Shown: piece by piece, positions 47,718 to 56,667 of the stretch
Position numbering within the stretch: position 1 is the first letter of the stretch
Layout: every line of letters starts with the position of its first letter
Assembly: GCF_001457795.1 (NCBI RefSeq)
Contig: NZ_LN898209.1
Span: 124,001 to 188,000, forward strand
DNA: 64,000 bases
Source: Olsenella massiliensis
GTDB lineage: Bacteria > Actinomycetota > Coriobacteriia > Coriobacteriales > Atopobiaceae
Direction of reading: 5' to 3'
The notes under the pieces: model-generated
What the model saw: only the letters and a program-made list of their open reading frames with translations
Databases searched by the model: none
Told to the model about the DNA's origin: nothing
Translations under genes and position numbers: made by a program

Positions 47718-48908
47718 ATGGTCAACTTTGAGTATCTCGTTCCCACCAAGATGGTCTTCGGTAAGGGCACCGAGGAGAAGGCCGGCCGCCTTATCAGGGA
47801 GTTCGGCGGCCACAAGGCCCTTATCCACTGGGGTGGCGACTATGTGCGTACCACCGGTCTGCTTGAGCGCGTCGAGCGCGGCCTTGAGGCTGAGGGCATC
47901 GAATATGTCGAGATGGACGGTGTTGTGCCTAATCCTCGTCTCTCGCTAATTAAGCAAGGCGTTGAGCTGTGCAAGAAGGAGAACGTCGACTTTATCCTTG
48001 CTATCGGCGGCGGCTCCGCCATCGACTCCTCCAAGGCCATCGCCTACGGCCTTGCAAACGACTTCGAACTTGAGGATCTCTTCCTCGGCAAGGTGAGCAC
48101 CGACAAGATTGCAAAGATTGGCGCCATCTCCACCCTAGCCGGTACCGGCTCCGAGACTTCGAACTCCACGGTCATCAACATTGACACTATGGGCGACGCC
48201 ATGCTTAAGCGCTCCTACAATCACGAGTGCGCCCGCCCGCTGTTCGCCATCCTGAACCCCGAGCTCACCTATTCGGTGCCCGCGTTCCAGACCGCCGCCC
48301 CGGGCGCCGACATCATGATGCACACCATGGAGCGCTACTTCACCACCGAGCAGCATGTCGAGCTCTCTGACGAGTTGGCCGAAGGCCTCATGCGTACCGT
48401 TAAGACCTTCGTCCCCGAGGCGCTCGCCAATCCGACGAGCTACGCCGCTCGCGCCAATCTGCTGTTGGCGGGTGCCAAGTCCCATGATGGCCTCACCGGC
48501 CTCGGTCGCGTTAGCGACTTTGCGTGCCACGCTATTGAGCATGAGATTGGCGCCATGTTCGACGTCGCCCACGGTGCTGGCTTGACCGCCATCTGGTCCA
48601 GCTGGGCCAAGTACGTCATCGACGTCGACCCCGAGCGCTTCGCACAGTTTGCCGTTAATGTCTGGGGCGTCCAGAACAACTTCCACAACCCCAAGGAGAC
48701 CGGTCTTCGTGGCGTCAAGGCTTGGGATGAGTGGTGCCATTCCATTAATCTACCCACCAGCCTCTCCGAACTCGGCATCGAGCCGACTGACGAGCAGATT
48801 CACGAGATGGCTCAGGGCGCCGTCGACGCCCGCGGTGGTGACCATGCCGGTGCGTTCAAGTTCCTCTACGTTGAGGATATCGAAAACATCCTCAAGGCTG
48901 CCCGCTAA
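47718..48908 (+). CDS. Iron-containing alcohol dehydrogenase (BdhA/YqhD-like)
   Basis: A 396-residue group III alcohol dehydrogenase. It begins FEYLVPTKMVFGKGTEEKAG and has the NAD(P) loop LAIGGGSAIDSSKAIAYG, STLAGTGSETSNSTVI, the metal-ligand region PGADIMMHTMERYF, and HAIEHEIGAMFDVAHGAGL with further ligand His residues. The length and motifs match butanol dehydrogenases that reduce aldehydes. The start ATG has GAAAGGA upstream. It is the last gene of the co-directional series, followed by a terminator. It could reduce an aldehyde product or oxidise an alcohol substrate. Confidence 0.93.
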   Translation: MVNFEYLVPTKMVFGKGTEEKAGRLIREFGGHKALIHWGGDYVRTTGLLERVERGLEAEGIEYVEMDGVVPNPRLSLIKQGVELCKKENVDFILAIGGGSAIDSSKAIAYGLANDFELEDLFLGKVSTDKIAKIGAISTLAGTGSETSNSTVINIDTMGDAMLKRSYNHECARPLFAILNPELTYSVPAFQTAAPGADIMMHTMERYFTTEQHVELSDELAEGLMRTVKTFVPEALANPTSYAARANLLLAGAKSHDGLTGLGRVSDFACHAIEHEIGAMFDVAHGAGLTAIWSSWAKYVIDVDPERFAQFAVNVWGVQNNFHNPKETGLRGVKAWDEWCHSINLPTSLSELGIEPTDEQIHEMAQGAVDARGGDHAGAFKFLYVEDIENILKAAR

Positions 48909-48930
48909 GTCTTCAGCCGATAGGCAGCAT

Positions 48931-48974
48931 CGGGGTGTGCGGTGCCCTTCCACACCGCACACCCCGTCGTTTTT
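48931..48974 (+). terminator. Rho-independent terminator ending the catabolic series
   Basis: A 14-bp perfect stem (48931-48944 with 48953-48966, CGGGGTGTGCGGTG) is followed by TCGTTTTT. Confidence 0.92.
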
Positions 48975-49015
48975 GTTCGCTGTGCCCAGTGCCATGTTGA
49001 GTCTGGTGTCTAGGG

Positions 49016-49359
49016 ATGATAACGCTTGACAAGAAGAGAAATAAGCTCCTCATGGTGGCCGCGGCCCTGCTTTTGCCCCTGGGTCTTATCTACGCCTTCG
49101 TGTTCATGCTCGATGGCGTCGGCATGGACACCACCGGCATTGGCCGCGAGCTGCCGTAGGCACCATGCCGTTCGTTTCGCGCGTCGAATGGAGACAGGCG
49201 AATCTTGCTGTCGTTAACGTCTATAGCATCTTTGTCTCACTCGCCGGGCCTTTTGGATTTGGGATGCTATTTGAGACTTACACATCGCTGCTCTCGGTTC
49301 TGGGGATAATGACCGTATTAGGTGGCGCGAGCGTGCTGCTTGCGAGCAAACTGCAGTAA
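49016..49359 (+). pseudogene. Remnant of a membrane transporter (MFS-like)
   Basis: Two short frames in succession. The first (49016-49159) encodes a hydrophobic helix (LLMVAAALLLPLGLIYAFVFML) and ends in GIGRELP and a stop. The second (49165-49359) encodes NLAVVNVYSIFVSLAGPFGFGMLFETYTSLLSVLGIMTVLGGASVLL, like the last helices of an MFS carrier. Neither is long enough for a functional transporter, so this is probably a deleted or frameshifted gene between the catabolic series and the EIIA gene. Confidence 0.55.
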
Positions 49360-49425
49360 TAGCTAGGTCGGTGGACTGGACTTTTAGATACAAAAGCTGT
49401 GAGTTTTCACAGAGAGGGGAGTTTC

Positions 49426-49881
49426 ATGAGCGACTTCGTAAAGGAGGAGAACGTGTTCGTCGGCCAGAGCGCGCAAAGCCGCGATGAGGTTCTCCGCTTT
49501 CTCGCCGACCGTGCGGGTGATTTGGGCATCACTACCGATTCCGATGCCGTTTATCAGGCATTCCTTGAGCGCGAGGACATGGGTGAGACGGGTATGACTG
49601 ACGGCTTCGCCGTGCCGCACGCTAAGAGTGCCGCTATCGACCATGCCACCGTTATCGTTTTCAAAAACGATTGCCCTCTTGATTGGCCTAGCTTCGACAA
49701 CAAGCCGGTCGACATCGCCCTGGCGCTCCTCGTCCCCGACGTTGAGGCTGGTACGACGCATATCAAGCTACTGTCAAAGACCGCCGTACTGCTCATGCAG
49801 GAGGAGTTTAAGAAGCTTCTGCGCAGCTCTGACGATCGTAAGGCCATTGCTGACGCCATTAACACTGGCATCGAATCGTAA
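49426..49881 (+). CDS. PTS system fructose-family EIIA component
   Basis: A 151-residue EIIA of the fructose/mannitol/Ntr class. Phosphorylated His65 lies in GFAVPHAKSAAI. The start ATG 49426 has AGAGGGGA upstream; the nine codons before it are not needed. It most likely serves the EIIB-EIIC pair at 38.5-40 kb, although about 9 kb and a terminator lie between, and so needs its own promoter. It is the last intact gene of the accessory block. Confidence 0.9.
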   Translation: MSDFVKEENVFVGQSAQSRDEVLRFLADRAGDLGITTDSDAVYQAFLEREDMGETGMTDGFAVPHAKSAAIDHATVIVFKNDCPLDWPSFDNKPVDIALALLVPDVEAGTTHIKLLSKTAVLLMQEEFKKLLRSSDDRKAIADAINTGIES

Positions 49882-49915
49882 AGGGAATCGTTTTTACTTT
49901 TGACTTGTTGGGTTG

Positions 49916-49957
49916 GTCCTTCTTGCTGCCGCATGGGAGTTAGGTGACAAGAAGGAC
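49916..49957. terminator. Inverted repeat at the end of the accessory block
   Basis: Perfect 10-bp arms GTCCTTCTTG (49916-49925) and CAAGAAGGAC (49948-49957) with a 22-base loop lie between the EIIA gene and a minus-strand remnant whose stop codon adjoins it. A shared terminator is likely. Confidence 0.5.
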
Positions 49958-50170
49958 TCAGCGCCCTTTCTTCGTCACCGTGCTAGAAGCGATGAGGTGG
50001 GCTCGCAGCAACGATAGTTCCCCCAGATGAGCCATATTCTTAGATGCTTCCTGTGCAACGCGCAGGCTGATTTCTGGTTCTATTTCGGCAACGGGAGAGC
50101 AGCGCCCTCCACTGCGCGCTCGCACGATCGAGCGTCTGTGACGGCCCAAGACCTTGTTAGAGGGAACGTC
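49958..50170 (-). pseudogene. Minus-strand open frame, probable gene remnant
   Basis: The frame reads GGRCSPVAEIEPEISLRVAQEASKNMAHLGELSLLRAHLIASSTVTKKGR to a stop directly before the inverted repeat. It has no start or ribosome site, and upstream it runs into the antisense of the cytidylate-kinase-like gene. It may be the C-terminal end of a lost regulator of the locus, but I cannot assign a family. Confidence 0.3.
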
Positions 50171-50230
50171 TAACCTTACCGCGGATGACGGGGGAGGCGC
50201 AGAGCATGGGGAGTCTTTACCGTCAGCAAC

Positions 50231-50854
50231 GTGAACCTTATGCTCCAGCGCCTGCTCGACCCCATCGTCGTCTCGATCGCGCGCGACTATGGCGCGGAGG
50301 GGCACGAGGTGGGCAAGCTCCTCGCCGACAGGCTCTCGATCCCCCTGTACGACAACGAGCTGCTCGTGCGCTCGGCCCGGCGCATGGGCATCAACGTGGA
50401 CCAGGCCGCCCTGGCCGAGCGGGCCCAGGACGTTCCGCTGGCCCTCCTGCCCGGCGCCATCGACCAGCGCACGGAGTCAGACCGCCTCTTTGAGGCCATG
50501 AGGCAGGTGATACTGGACCTGGGCGCCACCACGAGCTGCATCATCGAGGGGCGCCTGTCCGACTACATCCTGCGCGACAACCCCAACCTCATCGCGGTGC
50601 TGGTGACGGCTCCGCTCGAGTGTCGCGTCAAGATCGTCGCCGACAAGAGGGGCCTCTCGCCCCATGAGGCCCTCACCCTCGTGCGCCGTCAGCAGCGTCG
50701 CCGCGAGCGTTTCTACACCCGCTACTCCGCCGGCAGGTGGGACATGTACGCCGACAAGGACCTCGTCGTGGACCGCTCGGTCTTTGGCCGGCAGGGCTGC
50801 TGCGACATCATCGCGGCGGCATACGAGTACAAGAGGTCGCTGATCGATCGGTAG
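50231..50854 (+). CDS. Cytidylate-kinase-like family protein
   Basis: A 207-residue P-loop protein of the Cytidylate_kin2 family. It begins IVVSIARDYGAEGHEVGKLLADRLSIPLYDNELL, where the usual GSGG(R/K) nucleotide loop is AEGHEVGK, and continues with CIIEGRLSDYIL and a C-terminal LVVDRSVFGRQGCCDIIAAAY. Members are poorly characterised nucleotide-dependent proteins, often near metabolic or transport genes. GTG 50231 and ATG 50240 are both possible starts; neither has a clear ribosome site. That may reflect loss of the native upstream region at the block boundary. Confidence 0.8.
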   Translation: MNLMLQRLLDPIVVSIARDYGAEGHEVGKLLADRLSIPLYDNELLVRSARRMGINVDQAALAERAQDVPLALLPGAIDQRTESDRLFEAMRQVILDLGATTSCIIEGRLSDYILRDNPNLIAVLVTAPLECRVKIVADKRGLSPHEALTLVRRQQRRRERFYTRYSAGRWDMYADKDLVVDRSVFGRQGCCDIIAAAYEYKRSLIDR

Positions 50855-51051
50855 GACGCGCTGCCTCAATGCGATGCGGTCGCGCGGGCCTCTGGCGGGC
50901 GCTCCGAGGACATGCCTGTCCGGACGTCGTCGTGATGAGGGGTCGTATTGTCTTGGCTTCGTAAGCCTTTGGCTGGCGCGCACGATTTGTGGGTACGTCC
51001 CCCATGTCAGGTGGCTGCCCTGCAGGGCGGATGCGGAAAAAACGGGTGCAG

Positions 51052-54000
51052 ATGCTAGAGCTCAGGAACGTCTCGAAGACCTATGTGACCAGTGCGTTTT
51101 CTCAGGTTGCGCTTGACGGCGTGACGGTGATCCTGCGCGACAGCGAGTTCGTGGCGGTGCTGGGGCCGTCCGGGTCGGGCAAGACGACGATGCTCAACGT
51201 CCTTGGCGGCCTTGACCGTCCGGACGCGGGCGACATCGTCATCAACGGCGTCTCCACCGCGCAGTACGGTCCCAGGGACTGGGACGACTTCCGAAATCAT
51301 CGCGTGGGCTTCGTCTTCCAGAGCTATAACCTCATCCCGCATCAGTCGGTCCTCTCCAACGTGGAGCTGGCGCTCACGCTCTCGGGCGTGGGTCGTGCGG
51401 AGCGAAGGACCCGCGCCTTGCGGGCGCTGGGGCAGGTTGGCCTTACGGACCACGCTCGCAAGCGACCCCACCAGCTCTCGGGCGGGCAGATGCAGCGCGT
51501 GGCCATCGCACGCGCCCTCGTGAACGACCCCGACATCATCCTTGCCGACGAGCCGACGGGGGCCCTGGACACCGAGACGGGCCTACAGGTCATGGAAATA
51601 CTGGCCAAGGTCGCCCAGGACCGCCTGGTGGTCATGGTCACGCATAACGCGGGTCTGGCCGAGCGCTACGCGACGCGCGTCATTCGCATCAGGGACGGCA
51701 GCGTCGTGGGGGACTCCGATCCCATCGCCGCAGGAGTCGGCCGCGGCGCCGCCGGCGTCGCGGCAGGGAAGGCCCCGGACGCCGTGCCCGACTCCCGCGC
51801 CCGAGACGTGGCGCCCGCCCGGCCCGCGTCGTCTGGCGACGGCGGTCCTGGGCGCGGTCGCAGGGGAGGAAGACGCGCGTCGATGGGCATCCTGACGGCC
51901 CTCTCGCTCTCCTTCAACAACCTCATGAGCAAGGGGGGACGCACGGCCCTCACGGCCTTTGCGGGCTCCATCGGCATCATGGGCATCGCGGCCATCTTGG
52001 CCCTCTCAAACGGCGTCAACGACTACATACGCACGACCGAGCGCGACACGCTCTCGAGCTACCCGCTCACCGTGAGCAGGGTCGGCATGGACATGTCGGG
52101 CCTGATGGGCACGATGACGGGAGGGTCGGACTCGACGCAGGGGGCGTCCGGGGGCGGCAAGGAGGCCGATGCCTCGGGCCCCATCCCGCAGACCGCCCTG
52201 GTGGGCGACCTGCTCGCACAGGTGAGGTCCAACGACCTCGCCGAGTTCAAGCGCTTCCTCGAGGGAGGCACATCGGACATCACGCGCTATGCCTCCGCCG
52301 TCCAGTACGGCTACGACGTCACGCCTTGGGTCTTTGAGGAGGACGCCTCGCACGGCGTCACGCAGCTCAACCCCTCACCCCTGAGCGGGCCGTCGCCGCG
52401 CGCGGGCGAGCGCCTGTCGCTCAGCATCACCCCCTTCGGGTCCTCCTCGTTCTCGGAGCTTGCCTCCAGCCGCGACCTTCTCGAGAGCCAGATGGACGTG
52501 GTCAGGGGGCGCTGGCCCTCCGCCGACGACGAGGCGGTCCTCATCCTGCGGCCGGACGGCAGCATCAGCGACTACACCCTCTACAACCTCGGCTTCTATG
52601 ACCTCGACGCCATGAGCGACCTCATGCGCAGGCGGACCGGCGGAGAGGACGTGGAGCTGCCGGACGACATGAGGGACTTCAGCTACGACGACGCGATGGG
52701 CATGAGGTTCAAGGTCGTTCCGGCCTGCGCGCTCTACCAGAGAAACGCCTCGTCAGGAACATGGACTGACATGTCCGACGACGCGGATTACCTGCGTGCG
52801 GTCGTAGACGAGGGCATCACCCTCAAGGTCGTGGGCGTCGTCAGGCCCACGAGCGCGGCGGGCGGGTCGAGCATGCCGGAGGGCGTCGGCTACCTGCCGT
52901 CCCTGACGAGCCGCCTGATCAAGGACTCGTCCGAGAGCCGGATAGTCCAGGACCAGCTCGCGCAGCCCGAGGTGGACGTCTTCACGGGACGGACCTTCGA
53001 CGACCTGCAGAGCGAGCAGGGAAGGACCATGGACATGAGCTCCCTCTTCTCCGTTGACGAGGACAAGCTCAGGAGCGCCTTCTCCTTTGACGCCTCGGCG
53101 CTTCAGGGTCTGGGACGGCTTGACCTCTCGGGCATCTCCCTGGGGCCCTCCGACCCCACGGGGACATTTGGCCCCGACCTGACGGGCATGAGCCTTGACC
53201 CGAGCGTGACGTCCTCGATTCTTGACGCCGACGCCCTGGGGCGCCTCGTCGCCGACGCCCCGCGCTTTGACGTGGACGCGGCGCTGGGCCAGGCCGCCGC
53301 CGACCTGACGGACGAGCAGCGCGACGCCATCGCCCACGACACGTACGTGCTGGGCAGCGGCTTTATTCAGTGGATGCGCCAGAACCATCCCGACGAGGTC
53401 CTGGCGGACCCCTCCATCTCGTCCGACGCGCTGTCACGGCGCTTTCAGGAGTACGTGAGCGAGGACGCCACGGCCCGGGAGGTCCGCGACGACCTCGACG
53501 CGCTGACCGAGACCACGCTGCAGACGGTTGTGGACGATGCCATGCAGGCCTACCTGACCCGGCAGTTCGTGCCCTACTTTGCCCAGTCGATGCAGTCTCT
53601 CATGTCCGTGGCGGCGCAGGCCATGACCACGCAGCTCGCTCTGCAGCTGCAGCAGCAGATGGCCCAGGCCACCGACAGCCTCTCCACCCGGCTGTCACAG
53701 GTCATATCAGGCCAGCTTCAGGCGCAGATGTCTGCGCTCTCGCACGCGTTGAGCGACGGGTTTACGGTGGACCCCGCCGTCTTTGCGAGCGCCATCAAGC
53801 TCAACATGAGCCAGGAGGACCTGGCCTCGCTGTTTGCCAACTATGCGAACGCGGACGAGCTCACCTACCGCGCCAACCTCAGGAAGCTTGGGTACGCGGA
53901 CGCAGCCGACCCCGACCTCATCAAAATCTATCCCAAGGACTTCCCATCGAAGGAGGGCGTGCTCGGCGTCATCGACCAGTACAACCAGGCCGCCCGCGAC

Positions 54001-54483
54001 GCCCAAGACGAAAGACGGGCCATCCAATACGTTGACGTCGCCGGCACGCTGATGAGGTCGGTGACCTCCATCGTCGACATGGTCTCGCTGGTACTGATCG
54101 CCTTCGTCTCCATCTCGCTGGTGGTGAGCTCCATCATGATCGGCATCATCACCTACATCAGCGTGCTCGAGCGTCGCAAGGAGATCGGCATACTGCGCGC
54201 CATGGGGGCGTCCCGGCTCAACATCGCCAACATCTTCAATGCCGAGACGACCATCGAGGGGCTCCTGTCCGGCGTCCTGGCCATCTCCGTCGTATATGCG
54301 CTGTCGGCACCCATAAACGCCGCCGTGCTCCAGGCCCAGGGCGTCCACGGCATCATGGCGCTCCGTCTTGCGGACGCCGTCGCGCTGGTTGTCGTCTCGG
54401 TCCTTCTCACGCTCGTCGCGGGCGTCGTGCCCGCCATGGCCGCGGCGCGTCGTGACCCGGTTGAGGCTCTCAGGGGCGAGTAG
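51052..54483 (+). CDS. ABC transporter ATPase-permease fusion (MacB/FtsX type)
   Basis: A 1143-residue fusion. The ABC domain (about 1-225) has Walker [10 protein letters not shown] at 38-46, [14 protein letters not shown], signature LSGGQMQR and Walker [13 protein letters not shown]. After a Pro/Ala-rich linker comes a MacB/FtsX permease: first helix near 300-320, then a very large extracytoplasmic region (about 320-1005) with Gln/Ser-rich helical stretches, then three C-terminal helices. The start ATG 51052 ([11 protein letters not shown]) lacks a strong ribosome site; ATG 51031 is an alternative. Likely a mechanotransmission ABC system that exports a peptide or lipid or acts on the envelope. 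Confidence 0.9.
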   Translation: MLELRNVSKTYVTSAFSQVALDGVTVILRDSEFVAVLGPSGSGKTTMLNVLGGLDRPDAGDIVINGVSTAQYGPRDWDDFRNHRVGFVFQSYNLIPHQSVLSNVELALTLSGVGRAERRTRALRALGQVGLTDHARKRPHQLSGGQMQRVAIARALVNDPDIILADEPTGALDTETGLQVMEILAKVAQDRLVVMVTHNAGLAERYATRVIRIRDGSVVGDSDPIAAGVGRGAAGVAAGKAPDAVPDSRARDVAPARPASSGDGGPGRGRRGGRRASMGILTALSLSFNNLMSKGGRTALTAFAGSIGIMGIAAILALSNGVNDYIRTTERDTLSSYPLTVSRVGMDMSGLMGTMTGGSDSTQGASGGGKEADASGPIPQTALVGDLLAQVRSNDLAEFKRFLEGGTSDITRYASAVQYGYDVTPWVFEEDASHGVTQLNPSPLSGPSPRAGERLSLSITPFGSSSFSELASSRDLLESQMDVVRGRWPSADDEAVLILRPDGSISDYTLYNLGFYDLDAMSDLMRRRTGGEDVELPDDMRDFSYDDAMGMRFKVVPACALYQRNASSGTWTDMSDDADYLRAVVDEGITLKVVGVVRPTSAAGGSSMPEGVGYLPSLTSRLIKDSSESRIVQDQLAQPEVDVFTGRTFDDLQSEQGRTMDMSSLFSVDEDKLRSAFSFDASALQGLGRLDLSGISLGPSDPTGTFGPDLTGMSLDPSVTSSILDADALGRLVADAPRFDVDAALGQAAADLTDEQRDAIAHDTYVLGSGFIQWMRQNHPDEVLADPSISSDALSRRFQEYVSEDATAREVRDDLDALTETTLQTVVDDAMQAYLTRQFVPYFAQSMQSLMSVAAQAMTTQLALQLQQQMAQATDSLSTRLSQVISGQLQAQMSALSHALSDGFTVDPAVFASAIKLNMSQEDLASLFANYANADELTYRANLRKLGYADAADPDLIKIYPKDFPSKEGVLGVIDQYNQAARDAQDERRAIQYVDVAGTLMRSVTSIVDMVSLVLIAFVSISLVVSSIMIGIITYISVLERRKEIGILRAMGASRLNIANIFNAETTIEGLLSGVLAISVVYALSAPINAAVLQAQGVHGIMALRLADAVALVVVSVLLTLVAGVVPAMAAARRDPVEALRGE

Positions 54484-54574
54484 TACCATCATCAGATGTC
54501 GTGGCGCGCACCGTCACGGACCCTGACCCCGACTCTGACCCGTCATCCCACGGACCGAGAGGAGCCTGTCTCAC

Positions 54575-55954
54575 ATGCCCGAAGCCACGCCTCCCTCCGA
54601 CGCGCAGCGTGAGCGCATCGAGCGGGCGCGGCGGCTCTTCGTGGACCTCTCGCCCCGTCGCCTCTTCTTTACCGCCGCGGTCCCCGGCGCCCTGAGCATG
54701 CTCTCGTCCTCGCTCTACGATCTGGCGGACGGCATCTTTGTGGGACAGATCCTGGGCGAGCAGGCCTTTGCCGCCGTCAACTTCGCGATGCCCTTCGTGA
54801 TCATGGTCTTCGCCTTTGGCGACCTGGTGGGCGTGGGTTCGTCGGTGCCCATCTCCATCGCCCTGGGCAGGGGGGACCACGACCGCGCCAACAACGTCTT
54901 CAGCTGCTCGATCATCATGAACGTGGCGGGCGGCGGCCTGCTGGGCGGCCTGCTCTGGCTCCTGTCGCCTTGGATCATGGGGATGCTGGGCGCCACAGGG
55001 GAGCTCGCGGACATGGCCGTGACCTTCGTGAGGATGTACGCGCTCTGGTCGCCCGTCACCACCACGATGTTCGCCATTGACAACTACCTGCGCATCTGCG
55101 GCAAGATCAAGAGCGCCCTGGCCCTCAACGTGTTCATGGCGCTGGTCGGGGCCGCCGTGGAGTTCTCGCTCCTGTACTATGCGCGCCTGGGCGTATTCGG
55201 TGCGGCTCTGGGCTACTGCGTCGCCATCGCCTCGGCGGTCGTCGTGGGGATGGCGCCCTTCGCGGCGGGACGGATGCTTCTGCGGCTCGTGCGCCCGCGC
55301 TTTACGCTTGAGCTGGTGAGGGAGGTCATGGTCGCCGGCATGTCGGCGTTTCTCAACAACGTGGCCAGCCGCCTCGCCGCCGTCATACTCAACGTCGCTC
55401 TGCTCTCGACGGGCGGGGCCCGCGCCGTGTCGGTCTACGGCATGCTCATGTACGCGGGCGGCTTCATCTATCCCATCATCTACGGCATCTGCGACTCCCT
55501 GCAGCCCGCCGTCGGCTACAACTGGGGCGCCCGCCACTTTGAGCGCGTGCGGGCCATCGAGCGCTGGTGCTTTGGCGCCGCCGCCTTCGTGGGCGTGGGG
55601 TTCTCCTGCGCCATGTTCCTCTTTCCGGAGCAGGTGACGCGCATCTTCATGGCCGACGCCTCGGGCGAGCTGCTCGCCCTGGCCATCTGGGCCTTCAGGT
55701 GCTTCTCGCTGACCTACCTGGTTCGCTGGTTCCCCATAGCGACGCTCTCGCTGTTCACTGCGACCGAGAACCCCAAGCTCGCGGTGCTGCTGTCGATATT
55801 CTTCGCCCTCGTCGCCCCGCTGGTGGCCCTGGGCGTTCTGTGGCCGCTCGGCCTCACGGGGCTGTGGCTTAACGTGCCGCTGTCCGGCCTGCTGTCCGCC
55901 GGCGTCGCCCTTGGGCTGATACGCGCCTTCAGGGACGAGCTTCACCTGCGCTAG
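54575..55954 (+). CDS. MATE-family multidrug efflux transporter (MepA-like)
   Basis: A 459-residue exporter with twelve predicted helices in two similar halves. Family marks are FFTAAVPGALSMLSSSLYDLADGIFVGQILGEQAFAAVNFAMP, GVGSSVPISIALGRGDHDRANNVF and the second-half GAALGYCVAIAS and QPAVGYNWGARHFERVRA. It probably uses a Na+ or H+ gradient to expel cationic compounds. ATG 54575 has GAGAGGA upstream. It lies 91 bp after the ABC fusion gene and may share its transcript. Confidence 0.93.
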   Translation: MPEATPPSDAQRERIERARRLFVDLSPRRLFFTAAVPGALSMLSSSLYDLADGIFVGQILGEQAFAAVNFAMPFVIMVFAFGDLVGVGSSVPISIALGRGDHDRANNVFSCSIIMNVAGGGLLGGLLWLLSPWIMGMLGATGELADMAVTFVRMYALWSPVTTTMFAIDNYLRICGKIKSALALNVFMALVGAAVEFSLLYYARLGVFGAALGYCVAIASAVVVGMAPFAAGRMLLRLVRPRFTLELVREVMVAGMSAFLNNVASRLAAVILNVALLSTGGARAVSVYGMLMYAGGFIYPIIYGICDSLQPAVGYNWGARHFERVRAIERWCFGAAAFVGVGFSCAMFLFPEQVTRIFMADASGELLALAIWAFRCFSLTYLVRWFPIATLSLFTATENPKLAVLLSIFFALVAPLVALGVLWPLGLTGLWLNVPLSGLLSAGVALGLIRAFRDELHLR

Positions 55955-56073
55955 CCGGGGTCCACGCGTCCGCGCCGACGCCCCCTCGCGCCACCGTGGC
56001 CAAATTCATCGAACATATGTCCGCATCTTGCGCTATGCTACGGATGAGATGGCCCGGGACGAGGGAGGAAGTC

Positions 56074-56655
56074 ATGTTCAAGAAGACAAGCGACCTGCGC
56101 GTGGCCGCGTTCTTTGCCGACGGCCTGGAGGAGTGCGAGGCCCTGGTGGTATGCGACCTCCTCTATCGCGCGGGCATCAAGGTCGACAAGGTGTCCGTGA
56201 CGAGCAACCTGGCCGTCCAATCGAGCCACGAGGTGACCATCGTCTGCGACTGCAGCCTGCGGGACGAGGACTTCTCGTTTGATGACTACGGCCTGCTCTT
56301 CCTGCCCGGCGGCATGCCCGGTTCGACCAACCTGCGCGCCTGCGAGCCTCTGACCGCGGCCCTTCGGACGGCCGTCGCGGCGGGCACGGACGTCGCGGCC
56401 GTCTGCGCGGCGCCCTTCATCCTGGCCGAGCTGGGCCTCCTCGCAGGAAGGCGCGCCACGAGCAACCCTGGCTTTCAGCACGTCCTCGCCGAGCACGGCG
56501 CCCAGGTGCTCCAAGACCCGGTGGTCATGGACGGCAGCCTCATCACCAGCAAGGGCCTGGGCACCTGCGTGGAGCTGGGCCTGGCGCTTGTGGGTCGCTA
56601 CCTGGGCCCCAAGGCCGTCGAGCGGCTCAAGGACCAGATCGTCTACCTGCGCTAG
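56074..56655 (+). CDS. DJ-1/PfpI-family protein (ThiJ-like)
   Basis: A 193-residue class I glutamine-amidotransferase-like protein. VAAFFADGLEECEALVVCDLLYRAGIKVDKVSV and LLFLPGGMPGSTNL are typical, and the reactive Cys111 is in AAVCAAPFILAELG. The family includes deglycase/glyoxalase-like and stress proteins. The start ATG 56074 follows GGGAGGA; the upstream frame to 55996 lacks a ribosome site. It precedes the Y-family polymerase gene by 12 bp, so the two are probably co-transcribed. Confidence 0.9.
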   Translation: MFKKTSDLRVAAFFADGLEECEALVVCDLLYRAGIKVDKVSVTSNLAVQSSHEVTIVCDCSLRDEDFSFDDYGLLFLPGGMPGSTNLRACEPLTAALRTAVAAGTDVAAVCAAPFILAELGLLAGRRATSNPGFQHVLAEHGAQVLQDPVVMDGSLITSKGLGTCVELGLALVGRYLGPKAVERLKDQIVYLR

Positions 56656-56667
56656 GGTCAGACGCTC

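Noticed and set aside
45526-48908. Reading the HBD-thiolase-alcohol dehydrogenase genes as a standard butyrate/butanol operon
   Set aside because: Crotonase, butyryl-CoA dehydrogenase and electron-transfer flavoprotein genes are all absent, and the genes are tied to a PTS and aldolase instead.
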